From: Cerasicoccus arenae
Lineage (GTDB): Bacteria > Verrucomicrobiota > Verrucomicrobiia > Opitutales > Cerasicoccaceae
Direction of reading: 5' to 3'
DNA: 64,000 nucleotides
Assembly: GCF_014651635.1 (NCBI RefSeq)
Contig: NZ_BMXG01000003.1
Span: forward strand, 62,001 to 126,000
Positions within the stretch are counted from its first letter, which is position 1. Each line of letters begins with the position of its first letter. The notes beneath the pieces are model-generated. The model was not told the DNA's origin. It made no database searches and saw only the letters and a program-made list of their open reading frames with translations. This document shows positions 26,963 to 35,928 of this stretch, in pieces. The translations under genes were made by a program, and so were the position numbers.

Positions 26963-27202
26963 ATGAAGGGCTCCATACAGACCGAAGAATCAGCTGACAC
27001 AACGTGCTTTGCCAAAGCTTTGATCTTCCTGTCGCTCGGATTCACCATCAGTTGGTGCTCGATTACAAACTGGGATTTAGGGCAAACACAGATGCTCGTT
27101 TCCGGGTTTCTCGGCATCGCGCTGGGCGCTCGATATCTGCTTCTCTACACAAAGGCAGCTGAGCAAGAACACGCTTTTGCCACAAGTCAGATACCGCGCT
27201 AA
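26963..27202 (+). CDS. Small two-span membrane protein
   Basis: A 79-residue protein with an N-terminal polar stretch, hydrophobic segments at about 17-35 and 43-63, and a polar C-terminus. No recognised family. It stands alone, with no co-directional neighbour closer than dnaN (420 bp away). The start codon is an ATG with no clear ribosome site, so confidence is moderate. Confidence 0.5.
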   Translation: MKGSIQTEESADTTCFAKALIFLSLGFTISWCSITNWDLGQTQMLVSGFLGIALGARYLLLYTKAAEQEHAFATSQIPR

Positions 27203-27622
27203 CCGGAAAACATCCAACAAATCGCCTTTTTGCGGTACTCTTTATGGTAGCCTCAACTCCAGTATTGCGGATTGAAGCGGTATACGTAGCATTCAATCAC
27301 ACGATTTTGCACGCTGGAAAATTGATTGAAAGCACCACAGAAATCTTCTGGAAACACGTCCGAAACACCCTCGGAACAACTTGCTGGTAACTGTGGGCAT
27401 AAGCGTGAATAACCAACTACTTACCGACATGTTGATTCTTGTTCTTTCTTGCACTCAGAGTTATCCGCAGTCAAATTGACCCGCAAGCTGTTAGTCCCAA
27501 GGGAGTTACAAGCTTGTTACGCTCATTCACCGCCTATAATAGGGAATAGTGTTATTTATAAAATAAATTCATATTAATCTAACGTTGCCAGTAAGTCCGA
27601 AAATACCCACTTTTGCTACCCA
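27203..27622 (+). promoter_or_regulatory. dnaN upstream region with DnaA-box-like site and 11-bp repeat
   Basis: No gene is seen in these 420 bp. A near-consensus DnaA box TTATCCGCA lies at 27461-27469 (one mismatch to TTATCCACA). GTTACA (27505-27510) and GTTACG (27516-27521) repeat at 11-bp spacing, the hexamer and period also seen before phoB, followed by TATAAT at 27535-27540. An AT-rich run covers about 27550-27580. One DnaA box is too few to call an origin, so this is best read as a regulated dnaN promoter. Confidence 0.4.
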
Positions 27623-28750
27623 ATGAAGTTCAAGATTCACCGTGATCATTTCGCCACCGGCCTGCAGCAGGTGCTCAACGTGGTGGGCTCTCGGGCCACA
27701 ATGCCAATTCTGAGCAATGTGCTGATTCAAGCCGAGGGGAACCAACTCTCTCTCACCACTACGAATCTCGACCTGGGAATCCGCTGTCGTATCCAAGCGG
27801 ATGTCGAGGTGCCGGGCGGCATTACGCTGCCTGTCCGTAAGCTGGCCACCATCGTTCGTGCCCTGCCAAACGCAGAGGTCGAGTTTGACGCATCCTCCGG
27901 CAATCAGGCTAAGATCACCAGCGGTGGATCGCTCTTCCGCATGATGGGTATCAGCGAGGACGAGTTCCCCCCCCTCCCCTCCTTCGCCGATCAACATATT
28001 TTCAATCTTCAGCAGGACGAGATCGTTGGCATGCTCAAGAATGTGTCCTATGCCCAGAGCAAGGACGAGAACCGCTACATCCTCAACGGCGTGTTCTTCC
28101 AATTCAAAGAAAACCAGCTAACCTTGGTCGCCACCGATGGTCGACGCCTCGCTCTTTGCAGCAAGGAAGTCGAAGTTGCGGAAGGTAACGCGGGTGATTT
28201 AATTTTACCGGCAAAAACCGTGGATGAGCTCCAGCGTCTGCTTGGCCAAGGCGACACGGTGAAGATCACCTTTAGTGACCGCCAAGTTGCCTTCGAAATC
28301 CAAATCGCTAAGGACGACGACAGTGGCTTGGTTGACTCGATTTACTTAGTCTCGAAAATTGTCGAAGGTAAGTATCCTGACTATAAGCAGGTCATCCCGA
28401 AGGAGACGGAAAATCGCATCAAGATCGAACGCGAGCTTTTGGCCGAATGTGTCCAACGCGCCGCTCTTGTCACCAGCGATAAAAATAACTCCGTCAAACT
28501 TAAGCTGACAAATAATCTTCTGGAGATCACGGGTTCCTCGCCAGAATATGGCGACTCACACGAATCAATGGCCATTAGCTATGAGGCGGCTGAAGTCACG
28601 GTAGCCTTCAATCCACAGTTTCTCCTTGATCCGCTCAAGGCACTGGCTCAGGACGAAGTTTACTTTGAATTTAAGGACGAGCTTAGCCCAGGTGTCTTTA
28701 AGACCTTGGACAGTTTCCTGTGCGTTATCATGCCGCTTCGGCTGAACTAA
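27623..28750 (+). CDS. dnaN: DNA polymerase III beta subunit (sliding clamp)
   Basis: A 375-residue clamp protein of normal length. It has [17 protein letters not shown] at the N-terminus, [13 protein letters not shown], the domain 2 motif [12 protein letters not shown] and [12 protein letters not shown], and the C-terminus [12 protein letters not shown], matching the conserved (Y/F)xxxMPxR end. It encircles DNA and tethers the replicase. dnaA and recF are not adjacent, so the classical dnaA-dnaN-recF operon is broken here. A C8 run (27967-27974) encodes Pro-Pro in frame. Confidence 0.97.
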   Translation: MKFKIHRDHFATGLQQVLNVVGSRATMPILSNVLIQAEGNQLSLTTTNLDLGIRCRIQADVEVPGGITLPVRKLATIVRALPNAEVEFDASSGNQAKITSGGSLFRMMGISEDEFPPLPSFADQHIFNLQQDEIVGMLKNVSYAQSKDENRYILNGVFFQFKENQLTLVATDGRRLALCSKEVEVAEGNAGDLILPAKTVDELQRLLGQGDTVKITFSDRQVAFEIQIAKDDDSGLVDSIYLVSKIVEGKYPDYKQVIPKETENRIKIERELLAECVQRAALVTSDKNNSVKLKLTNNLLEITGSSPEYGDSHESMAISYEAAEVTVAFNPQFLLDPLKALAQDEVYFEFKDELSPGVFKTLDSFLCVIMPLRLN

Positions 28751-28812
28751 GGAATATGTACGGTTGTCGAGTGATGGAACTTAATACCCATCTTCGACGT
28801 CTATAGCCTTTG

Positions 28813-29694
28813 ATGTCCATTGCCATTCAGATTGTTCTTGGCTTGTTAATCTTCTCTCTGGGGATCAGCTACGCCAACAGCCATTTTCAAAGTCCTCTTC
28901 TGTTTATTTTAAACCGTTGGCTACGGTGGCTTTTATTTGCGTTTACAATATCGGCCGCGGCCCGTGAATTTGAGTTATCTGAGCGTCCGTTCTGGGTGCT
29001 GGCAGGGGTCGCGTTCCTCGGTTGGTTCTTATTCGAGACGCTTTATAATTGGCTTAAGGTTTGCGCCGTGAGTCGTGGGCCGATTCCATTGTTTCCTCGG
29101 TTTCGACAGAATTTTGAGGGTGATGAATGGCCTGCTGATAAGCGTTTCATTCTCCTCCGTGATTGGCTTCGTAGCACCGGTTTTAAAAAACTGGAATCGC
29201 TGAAGGCAGATTTAATTAGTGATTACGTTATTCGCTCGAGCATTTATCAGGATGAGCAAGGGCTGGTTCGCTTGCAGGTTATTTTTTTCCCGCAAGGCGT
29301 GAGCTCACACGAGGTCAACTACGTGCTCATTACGAAAACGCAGGAGGGGGAGCGCGTAATAACGTCGAATCTCAATATGCCTTTCGGCGGATATTATCCC
29401 GACAAGTGGTTTATCGTGCGTAAGCCACTCATGAGGTCGCTTGATAAGTTGTTGCGATTCCACCGACGTCGTCTGCTCCGCGAAGGAGTCAATGTGCAAG
29501 TGTGGGAAGATGATGCGCCGCTGGATGACCTAAACCGTCAGCAGACGAATTTGGAAATCGCTAACATGGAGTCTGGCTACTTACTCAAACGTGAGTTTCA
29601 GGAAGAGCATGGTCGGCTCTCCTTTGAAGGGCGTTACCGCCTGTGGAAAGAACATTGGCTGATCAGTTACCTTGGCCGAACGGTCCAGTATTAA
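28813..29694 (+). CDS. Conserved membrane protein of unknown function
   Basis: The ATG at 28813 (293 aa) is preferred over the in-frame TTG one codon earlier. Transmembrane helices lie at about 4-20, 30-48 and 58-76, followed by a soluble domain of about 210 residues with alternating strands (YVIRSSIYQDEQGLVRLQVIFFP, SSHEVNYVLITKTQEGERV) and a C-terminal basic region. The layout loosely resembles membrane-bound proteins with a cytoplasmic alpha/beta domain, but no family motif is evident. It lies 62 bp after dnaN and may be co-transcribed. Confidence 0.7.
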   Translation: MSIAIQIVLGLLIFSLGISYANSHFQSPLLFILNRWLRWLLFAFTISAAAREFELSERPFWVLAGVAFLGWFLFETLYNWLKVCAVSRGPIPLFPRFRQNFEGDEWPADKRFILLRDWLRSTGFKKLESLKADLISDYVIRSSIYQDEQGLVRLQVIFFPQGVSSHEVNYVLITKTQEGERVITSNLNMPFGGYYPDKWFIVRKPLMRSLDKLLRFHRRRLLREGVNVQVWEDDAPLDDLNRQQTNLEIANMESGYLLKREFQEEHGRLSFEGRYRLWKEHWLISYLGRTVQY

Positions 29695-29798
29695 GTTTCG
29701 ATTTTTCTTATTAGAATGAATCGAATAGATGGCAGGCTTAGTCTTGCCAAAGCGAAAATTAGGAATTACCATTTTCTAAATCTCTACTAGGCAAGGTT

Positions 29799-30347
29799 AT
29801 GAAGAAGCTCAAAAAAGGTCAGCTCGCACGCAAGTTAAAGAAGTATCTCCGTGATCAAAAGGTGAAGACCCGCGATTACCACGAGGACTTATTGTCAAAG
29901 ACATGTGACGCGTTGACGGGAATCTTCAATACCGCTTATGAGCTTTCCTCGCCAGTAGTGGAAACGATTGAGGAGAACCTTAGCCGGATCCACGAAACTG
30001 TGTTCTCCGAAGAAGCTGCCGCTGAGGCTGATGCCGCCGCTCAACCTAAAAAATCGAAAAAGAACAAAGTTAAGAAAGGTAAAAGTAAGGCAAAGGCCAA
30101 GAAAGCCGACGTCGTGGAGCCAGCAATCCCGGTCGCTAAAAAAGTTGGAAGAAAAAAATCTACGGCAAAGAAAGCTGCACCTAAAAAGAAGATTGCCACT
30201 AAGAAGGCTGCAAAAAAAATAGTGAAGAAAGCAGTCAAGCGAGCCGCCAAGAAGGTTACGGTAAAAAAGAAAGCCACTAAAAGAACGGTTAAGAAAGTAG
30301 CTAAAAAAACGGTCAAGAAGAAGACTGCGGCAAAGAAAGCTCAGTAG
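29799..30347 (+). CDS. Histone H1-like lysine/alanine-rich DNA-binding protein
   Basis: A 182-residue protein. Residues 1-85 are a mixed helical domain (LKKYLRDQKVKTRDYHEDLL); from about 88 on the sequence is almost entirely Lys, Ala, Val and Thr in KKA/KKV repeats (KKAAKKIVKKAVKRAAKK), like eukaryotic H1 C-termini and bacterial HctB-type proteins. It should bind and condense DNA non-specifically. Codon use is AAG/AAA heavy. Proteins of this type often vary in repeat number between strains. Confidence 0.8.
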   Translation: MKKLKKGQLARKLKKYLRDQKVKTRDYHEDLLSKTCDALTGIFNTAYELSSPVVETIEENLSRIHETVFSEEAAAEADAAAQPKKSKKNKVKKGKSKAKAKKADVVEPAIPVAKKVGRKKSTAKKAAPKKKIATKKAAKKIVKKAVKRAAKKVTVKKKATKRTVKKVAKKTVKKKTAAKKAQ

Positions 30348-30466
30348 ATTCAAGCTGATTATTTGTTGAAGTTAGAGTGAGAACTGTCAGAAGGCCCAAC
30401 CGGTTTTAATATACGCACTTGCTAAGCGCTAATCCTTGGCATAAGCTATGCTCTGGAACAAAGGCC

Positions 30467-31159
30467 ATGAAGCTCGTGCAACCAATATGTCGCGATGGGC
30501 TGACAAACGCAGACCTTGCGTTTTTGCAGTCTGTCTTGACGCCCGACGGCTCAGCCGCCGAGGCACTTCTTACTTTAATTGCTGATCCAGCCATGCGCGA
30601 TGAGCTACTGGATCTCCCTGAGGTTTTTCAGGCTGTTCTTGAGCAACCACTGCCAATTACCATTTCTCCACGGCTGTATTTCTTTGTGCTCGTGCGGCAT
30701 CGTTTTGTGGAATCTGGTCTCGAAGACCGAGAGTTGGCCGATTATGTGGCGTCGCTCATGGCCAATTCTATGGCAACTTCCCGCGTATTCGACACTGGCC
30801 AAGGCAATGCCCGGCAAGCACCATTCTACGCAATCGACGACATGTCGCGCATTCAATCAGCAGGTTTCTGCGAGCGTTTTTATCTAACGGTTTGTCTTGC
30901 CGAAAAATCCTTGGTCGTAACGGGACTATTTCGTCCACACTTGGATTACCGCGCTACTTATCGTGGAGCGCCGAACCTCCGTTATTACGAAAATATCGGG
31001 CAAGCACATTACCGCGCCGCAGGCGGGCATCATCTTGCGCAAGAGTATTGCCTATCCGATTGCTATCAGGCCCTCGCAGCTCGCTTCACTGAAGCCCGTA
31101 GGGCTCTCAATTACGTCGCAGAAACACTTACTTTCATGGGCCAAGATGGCCCAAACTAG
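30467..31159 (+). CDS. Conserved hypothetical protein
   Basis: The frame extends upstream to a TTG at 30419, but the ATG at 30467 gives a natural start (230 aa, MKLVQPICRDGL). No transmembrane helix or signal peptide; mixed alpha/beta with ISPRLYFFVLVRHRFVE, FCERFYLTVCLAEKSLV and LRYYENIGQAHYRAA. I do not recognise the family. It ends 48 bp before the tail of the convergent SNF2 helicase gene. Confidence 0.7.
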   Translation: MKLVQPICRDGLTNADLAFLQSVLTPDGSAAEALLTLIADPAMRDELLDLPEVFQAVLEQPLPITISPRLYFFVLVRHRFVESGLEDRELADYVASLMANSMATSRVFDTGQGNARQAPFYAIDDMSRIQSAGFCERFYLTVCLAEKSLVVTGLFRPHLDYRATYRGAPNLRYYENIGQAHYRAAGGHHLAQEYCLSDCYQALAARFTEARRALNYVAETLTFMGQDGPN

Positions 31160-31207
31160 AGTTAGTTGCCAACATTCAAAGACGTCGGATCTGAACAAGG
31201 TCTGCTT

Positions 31208-33700
31208 TTATTCGTCTAGCAATGCCTTCATATCGGCGAAGCCGATCTTAGCATTTGCTGCTTCACTTGCTTCGAATAAATCCTTGAGCAATGACGCTTT
31301 TTCTCGCTGCATGCTGAGCACGCGTTCTTCCACTGAGTTGCTCACAATCAGCTTATAGCTCGTCACCGTACGTGTCTGACCAATACGGTGCGCTCGGTCG
31401 GTGGCTTGAGCTTCGACGGCGGGGTTCCACCATGGGTCGTAATGCACCACAGTATCGGCACCGGTCAAGTTGAGGCCAGTGCCGCCAGCCTTCAGCGAGA
31501 TCAGAAACACAGGAATGGAATCATCTTCATTAAACCGCTCGCAGAGCGAAGCGCGGTTCGGTGTCTGACCATCTAGGTAGTAATACGGCAAGCCCTGCGA
31601 CTCCAGCTCTTCCTTAAGTAACGCCAATGCTTTGGTGAATTGAGAAAAGACCAACATGCGATGCCCGCCATCAAGCGATTCCTCGAGTAGTTCACGGAAT
31701 GCATCCAGCTTGGCTGAAGCGACGGCGTCTGCCGCCTCTTCGTCGATCAAACGAGGATCAATACAAGCCTGCCGCAAGCGAAGCAGTTGCTGGAAAGTAG
31801 CCACGCGCAGGCGGCCTTCGGAAGCGTTGGCCATCTCCAGTTCGAATACTTCGCGTCGTGCCTTCTCTTCAACTTTGCGATACAAAGCTTCTTGAGTCGG
31901 ATCGAATTCGCAGTAGAATACTTGTTCAATTTTCTCCGGCAATTCTGGTGCGACTTCGCGTTTGGAACGGCGCAAAATATATGGTGCCGCACGGTCTCGC
32001 AGTCGCTGTGCGTGCCAATCTCGTTCTTCGCGAGAAACTCCCGTGGGTGGTGGCTGCACGTAGCCAGGTAAAACGAATTCAAACAGCGCAGCGAGGTCGT
32101 CGAGTGAGTTTTCCACGGGCGTGCCCGTTAATAAAAAGCGTCTCTGGGTCATCAGTCCTCGCAATGCCTTTGCATTTTGCGTCTGCCGATTTTTCACGTG
32201 TTGAGCTTCATCACCAATCACGACTGCAAATGACGCTGCATGGAACAGATCCGAATCTCTCGCTAATGTGTTATAAGACGTTACAATGATGCCGAATTCC
32301 GCTGCATGCTCGGTGTCATTTAAACGGTGTTCACGGTGATGTGCGAACACTCTCAAACTCGGGGTAAATTTACGGGCTTCGCGTTTCCAATTCTCAACGA
32401 GTCCGGCCGGGCAAACGACGAGGCAGGGCTTTTTTGTCTGCGCATGTACGGCGGACAACAATGTGAGCGCCTGGACGGTTTTGCCCAAACCCATTTCGTC
32501 GGCCAAGATACCACCCAGCTTGTTGCAATATAGGTGCCAAAGCCAAGCCGCCCCAATGGTTTGATAAGGACGCAGCATGTTGAGCAATTCCTTGGAAGCT
32601 GGTGGGGGCGTAAGTGCAGTTAAGTCATGCAAAGCATTGCTCCGACGCTTCCATTCTTCGGGGGCTTCGATGGCCAAGTCGAGCGCTTCCATCTGCGTGC
32701 TAATCGAGGCGGCTTCAGCGCGGGACATCCGTTGCGTCACGCGAGTAGTTAGTAAGCGATCTGCCTTGCCCGTCAATCGACGTTGAGCCTCCTCCAATCC
32801 CTTCAACTTCGCGGCATCTAGCAGGAATACGCCCTTGTGCGTCTCCAAGTAAGGTTGTCCTTTAGTCAGAGCCTGTGCGACCTGAGCCGAATCAATTCCG
32901 GGTGCCGAGAGCTCGGCCTCGGCAATAAAATCGTCGCCATCTGCACGCACTCGCACGTGCGCTTCGAGGGAGCGTAATTTTTTGGTTCGCTTGATGAAAC
33001 TCGGTGTAAACTTTGCGCGGTAATGAGTTTTTAGTCGGTCCCAATGCTCGGCCAAAAATTGCAGCGCCTTGTGTCGATCCCGCAGCCACCATTGACGATT
33101 CGAAGGTTCGAGTTTGAAGCTATGACTTTTAAGCAACTCAAGTGCTTCCTCGTAAACAATGCTTTCGCGCGAAGGCAAGCTGATGGCTAGAAAATGCGTG
33201 GACCCGTCTACCACCATTCGTGTGAGGCCTTTTTCGTCTGCGCGCTTTTTCTCCTGTTCTTTGCTCGGTGATGGCGCTGAAACAACGGGTGCTGGTGCGG
33301 GCTTCGCTACCGCTAGGTGCGTGTGAATGTCGGGCAACTTGCCATCGACCCAAGTCATCGGGTTCTTTGGCGAGCGAAAGGAAAAGACCGCCGTCTCATT
33401 CGTCAATGGCAGTAGCAGTTGGCTCAACTGATCGCGCGTAAGCTGCATCATGCCAGGCGCTTTTCCACCGTTCCAATTCTCCACCAAAAGCGCGGCAAAC
33501 AAGTGTGGAGGTTCCAGCCAATATTCTTTAGCAGGTAAACGCTCTGGCGGAAAAATTTCGTTGCCCGTCTCCGCCTCCAACTTCACCGGAATGCGGTCTT
33601 TCGGCGCACACTGGGGCAGATTTGGTGGGAGCAGCAAACGCCAACGAAGCAGCTGACCATCAGGTGAGATTTTAATGCTTTGCAGGTTGGGTCCGTCCAT
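31208..33700 (-). CDS. SNF2-family DNA helicase/ATPase
   Basis: An 830-residue protein. The N-terminal 370 residues are a bacterial SNF2-associated region. The two RecA-like lobes follow: motif I DEMGLGKT (Lys407), motif II DEAQH (Asp497), motif III LTGTPVENS, then motifs V-VI GGTGLNLTGAD and ATDRAHRIGQ. The family uses ATP to move along double-stranded DNA and remodel DNA-protein complexes, for example clearing RNA polymerase (RapA) or in defence systems. No restriction or methylase gene is nearby, so a housekeeping or repair role is likelier. Confidence 0.95.
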   Translation of the reverse strand: MDGPNLQSIKISPDGQLLRWRLLLPPNLPQCAPKDRIPVKLEAETGNEIFPPERLPAKEYWLEPPHLFAALLVENWNGGKAPGMMQLTRDQLSQLLLPLTNETAVFSFRSPKNPMTWVDGKLPDIHTHLAVAKPAPAPVVSAPSPSKEQEKKRADEKGLTRMVVDGSTHFLAISLPSRESIVYEEALELLKSHSFKLEPSNRQWWLRDRHKALQFLAEHWDRLKTHYRAKFTPSFIKRTKKLRSLEAHVRVRADGDDFIAEAELSAPGIDSAQVAQALTKGQPYLETHKGVFLLDAAKLKGLEEAQRRLTGKADRLLTTRVTQRMSRAEAASISTQMEALDLAIEAPEEWKRRSNALHDLTALTPPPASKELLNMLRPYQTIGAAWLWHLYCNKLGGILADEMGLGKTVQALTLLSAVHAQTKKPCLVVCPAGLVENWKREARKFTPSLRVFAHHREHRLNDTEHAAEFGIIVTSYNTLARDSDLFHAASFAVVIGDEAQHVKNRQTQNAKALRGLMTQRRFLLTGTPVENSLDDLAALFEFVLPGYVQPPPTGVSREERDWHAQRLRDRAAPYILRRSKREVAPELPEKIEQVFYCEFDPTQEALYRKVEEKARREVFELEMANASEGRLRVATFQQLLRLRQACIDPRLIDEEAADAVASAKLDAFRELLEESLDGGHRMLVFSQFTKALALLKEELESQGLPYYYLDGQTPNRASLCERFNEDDSIPVFLISLKAGGTGLNLTGADTVVHYDPWWNPAVEAQATDRAHRIGQTRTVTSYKLIVSNSVEERVLSMQREKASLLKDLFEASEAANAKIGFADMKALLDE

Positions 33701-33722
33701 GGATTAGCTTTGCAGTGCAAAG

Positions 33723-34718
33723 TTAAAGGGAAAAGTCGCCCGTGACAATCACCTTGCCATCGCGTCCACCCGATTGTGCTGCTTCAAATGCCGCGATCCC
33801 ATCCTTGAGGGCGAAATGCTCTGAAACACTCATGTTGAAGACACCCTGACGGATCAGATCGTTAACCGCGTGCTGCATGAAACCACGTGCTGATGCATCC
33901 GCCTGACGCGACCAGCGGTCCATCCAGAAACCGCGCAATACTATGTCGTCAAAAATCAGGTTACGGGTGGGGAACCGTACCTTGTCGCCAACCATTCCGC
34001 CAAAGGTAACCACCACTCCGCTTTCAGCCATCGAGCGAATCATCTTGATAACGCTATCGCCGCCCACGGAGTTAAGGCCGAGGGATGCTTTTTGACCTCC
34101 AGTGATTTCGTCAACGACCTTGAAGAAGTCGTCGCCATCGGCGAGCACGGCATCGGCTCCCATCGCCTTGAGCGGGTCAGTCCATTTTGCCACGTCGCGG
34201 GCGAGGTTGATCGTGTGGAGGCCGCGGTGCTTTGCCAAGCCGATCACACATTGGCCAACAGCAGAGTTCGCCGCGTTTTGGATAATCCAATCGCCGGGCT
34301 GTAATTCGCCAAAATCTTGTAGTAGGCGATAGGCAGTCGGCGGGTTGAGGAACGCCATCGCCGCTTGGTCCAGAGGCAGATCAGCTGGAGCTTTCTCCAG
34401 AGAGTCGGCGTCGGCCAAACAGGCGTCGGCCAATACGATTTCCTCGGGTAATCGCACACGATCACCCAAGGCTAGACGCTTCACGCCGGGACCCACTGCA
34501 AGCACTTCGCCTACACCTTCACGTCCGGCTACAGCAGGCAGGGTGCGGAGATTTCCATAGGTACCGCCAACTAGCCCTAGGTCGGACGGGTGCAGCACCG
34601 CCGCGCGTAACGCGACAAGCGCCTCTCCCGGCCCAGGATTGGCCAGTTCGAGGTTATCCAGGCGGAGCACGTCGGACGGGTTGCCGTGCTCATGATATCG
34701 CAGGGCCGAAATTTTCAT
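33723..34718 (-). CDS. MDR-family NADPH-dependent reductase (trans-2-enoyl-CoA reductase-like)
   Basis: A 331-residue medium-chain dehydrogenase/reductase without zinc ligands. The N-terminal GroES-like domain reads LRAAVLHPSDLGLVGGTYG and GREGVGEVLAVGPGV; the Rossmann part begins GDWIIQNAANSAVGQCVIGLAK, the AxxSxVGQ pattern of the MECR/Etr1 group. It probably reduces an enoyl thioester or quinone-like substrate with NADPH. It ends 22 bp upstream of the helicase start codon on the same strand, so the two may be co-transcribed. Substrate unproven. Confidence 0.85.
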   Translation of the reverse strand: MKISALRYHEHGNPSDVLRLDNLELANPGPGEALVALRAAVLHPSDLGLVGGTYGNLRTLPAVAGREGVGEVLAVGPGVKRLALGDRVRLPEEIVLADACLADADSLEKAPADLPLDQAAMAFLNPPTAYRLLQDFGELQPGDWIIQNAANSAVGQCVIGLAKHRGLHTINLARDVAKWTDPLKAMGADAVLADGDDFFKVVDEITGGQKASLGLNSVGGDSVIKMIRSMAESGVVVTFGGMVGDKVRFPTRNLIFDDIVLRGFWMDRWSRQADASARGFMQHAVNDLIRQGVFNMSVSEHFALKDGIAAFEAAQSGGRDGKVIVTGDFSL

Positions 34719-34831
34719 CTATCCAAACCAAGCCATACATAGGCTCTTGGCAAAGGTGAAATTCCGCCCCCGGATCTTAATAAGCAATGCTCAGGCAGCA
34801 ATAAACGTAACGCCGTTTGGCCAAGGGCGGA

Positions 34832-35650
34832 TTAGCGTCGGCAAGAGAGCCGACGACGTGTTAGCGTGACGCCGAGGACAGTGACACCGAACATTAGGGC
34901 TATCATGCTAGGCTCAGGGATTGAAGTTGGAGAAACCTCTACATAACCACCACCAATATCAGTTACTTCCAGTCCGTTGCCCAAGCCATCCAATATCTTC
35001 GAGCCAATCATTGCTTCTGCGGCGGCTATAGTGGTCTGCAATTGCACGGCCGACGCAATGTTAGTGAGCGTAGTCGTACCACCGCTCGCTGAAAAAATCT
35101 GAGAAACACTGGTGCGGACAGTCACGTCCTCGAGAATGAAACCTAACGAACCAAAGCCACTAACGGCGGAACCAAGTGAAAGTGTGCCGCCCCCCGTTAA
35201 AGTTACAATCTTGCTGTTTTGATAATAGCCGCTCACGAAGAGGGTATTGCCATCTCCAATGGTCCAAGTGGGATTATAATTCTGGTTAACAGTGAATGCA
35301 CTGCCCGAAGCACCCTGTATGATGGAATTTGTACCAGCTCCATGGCTCTCAAAACTACCGAGGCCATTGAAATGACCACCACTTAGGGTCCAACCTGCAG
35401 TCTCAAAAAGAAGGTGGGCGACTTTACGACTGCCGTAAGTAATCTCGGACGGCGTGGCGGTTGAGTTAAACACTGCGGTGTCAGCGTAGTCATTATTACT
35501 AGGAGCAACGCCACCAACCCAATTGCCATCTGTGGCATATAGGTCGTCTCCAGCGAGACCGTTCCATACGATATTAACAGCAGAGGCTGTTGTGGGCAAA
35601 GAAACGGCGAATACAGCTAAGGCTGCGAGATTAATTAATTTGTTAGGCAT
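34832..35650 (-). CDS. PEP-CTERM-anchored beta-repeat protein
   Basis: A 272-residue secreted protein: signal peptide LAALAVFAVSLPTTASA, then a beta-repeat (autotransporter-like solenoid) region beginning NIVWNGLAGDDLYATDGNW, and a PEP-CTERM tail: IPEPSMIALMFGVTVLG followed by TRRR. PEP-CTERM tails are recognised and cut by exosortase, releasing the protein for export or surface attachment, often with exopolysaccharide. A C8 tract (35667-35674, G on plus) lies 16 bp before the start codon and could vary expression. Confidence 0.87.
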   Translation of the reverse strand: MPNKLINLAALAVFAVSLPTTASAVNIVWNGLAGDDLYATDGNWVGGVAPSNNDYADTAVFNSTATPSEITYGSRKVAHLLFETAGWTLSGGHFNGLGSFESHGAGTNSIIQGASGSAFTVNQNYNPTWTIGDGNTLFVSGYYQNSKIVTLTGGGTLSLGSAVSGFGSLGFILEDVTVRTSVSQIFSASGGTTTLTNIASAVQLQTTIAAAEAMIGSKILDGLGNGLEVTDIGGGYVEVSPTSIPEPSMIALMFGVTVLGVTLTRRRLSCRR

Positions 35651-35928
35651 AATGCAACTGAGTTGAGGGGGGGGTTAATCAAGTGACAGGTATGTCTCCT
35701 GAATATACATTAAACACGCCCTTCAGTCTATAGTCATATCTGACCGATGGCTGGTCTTTTTCTGACTGATATCCGATGGACAACGACACGATACAAACGA
35801 ATCAGTCAGATTTTGACGTATATCGATCATAGTTTAACTACTGTCGTCTCCATAACGACCAATGATGTCGTGATTGCGCTGTCGCTTCCACAATTGACTT
35901 CGGGCGCTGGGTGCATCTCCTTATTGGC

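Noticed and set aside
27203-27622. Chromosomal origin
   Set aside because: Only one DnaA-box-like sequence and a modest AT-rich run; not enough to call oriC.
27569-28102. 177-residue minus-strand ORF
   Set aside because: Antisense to dnaN.
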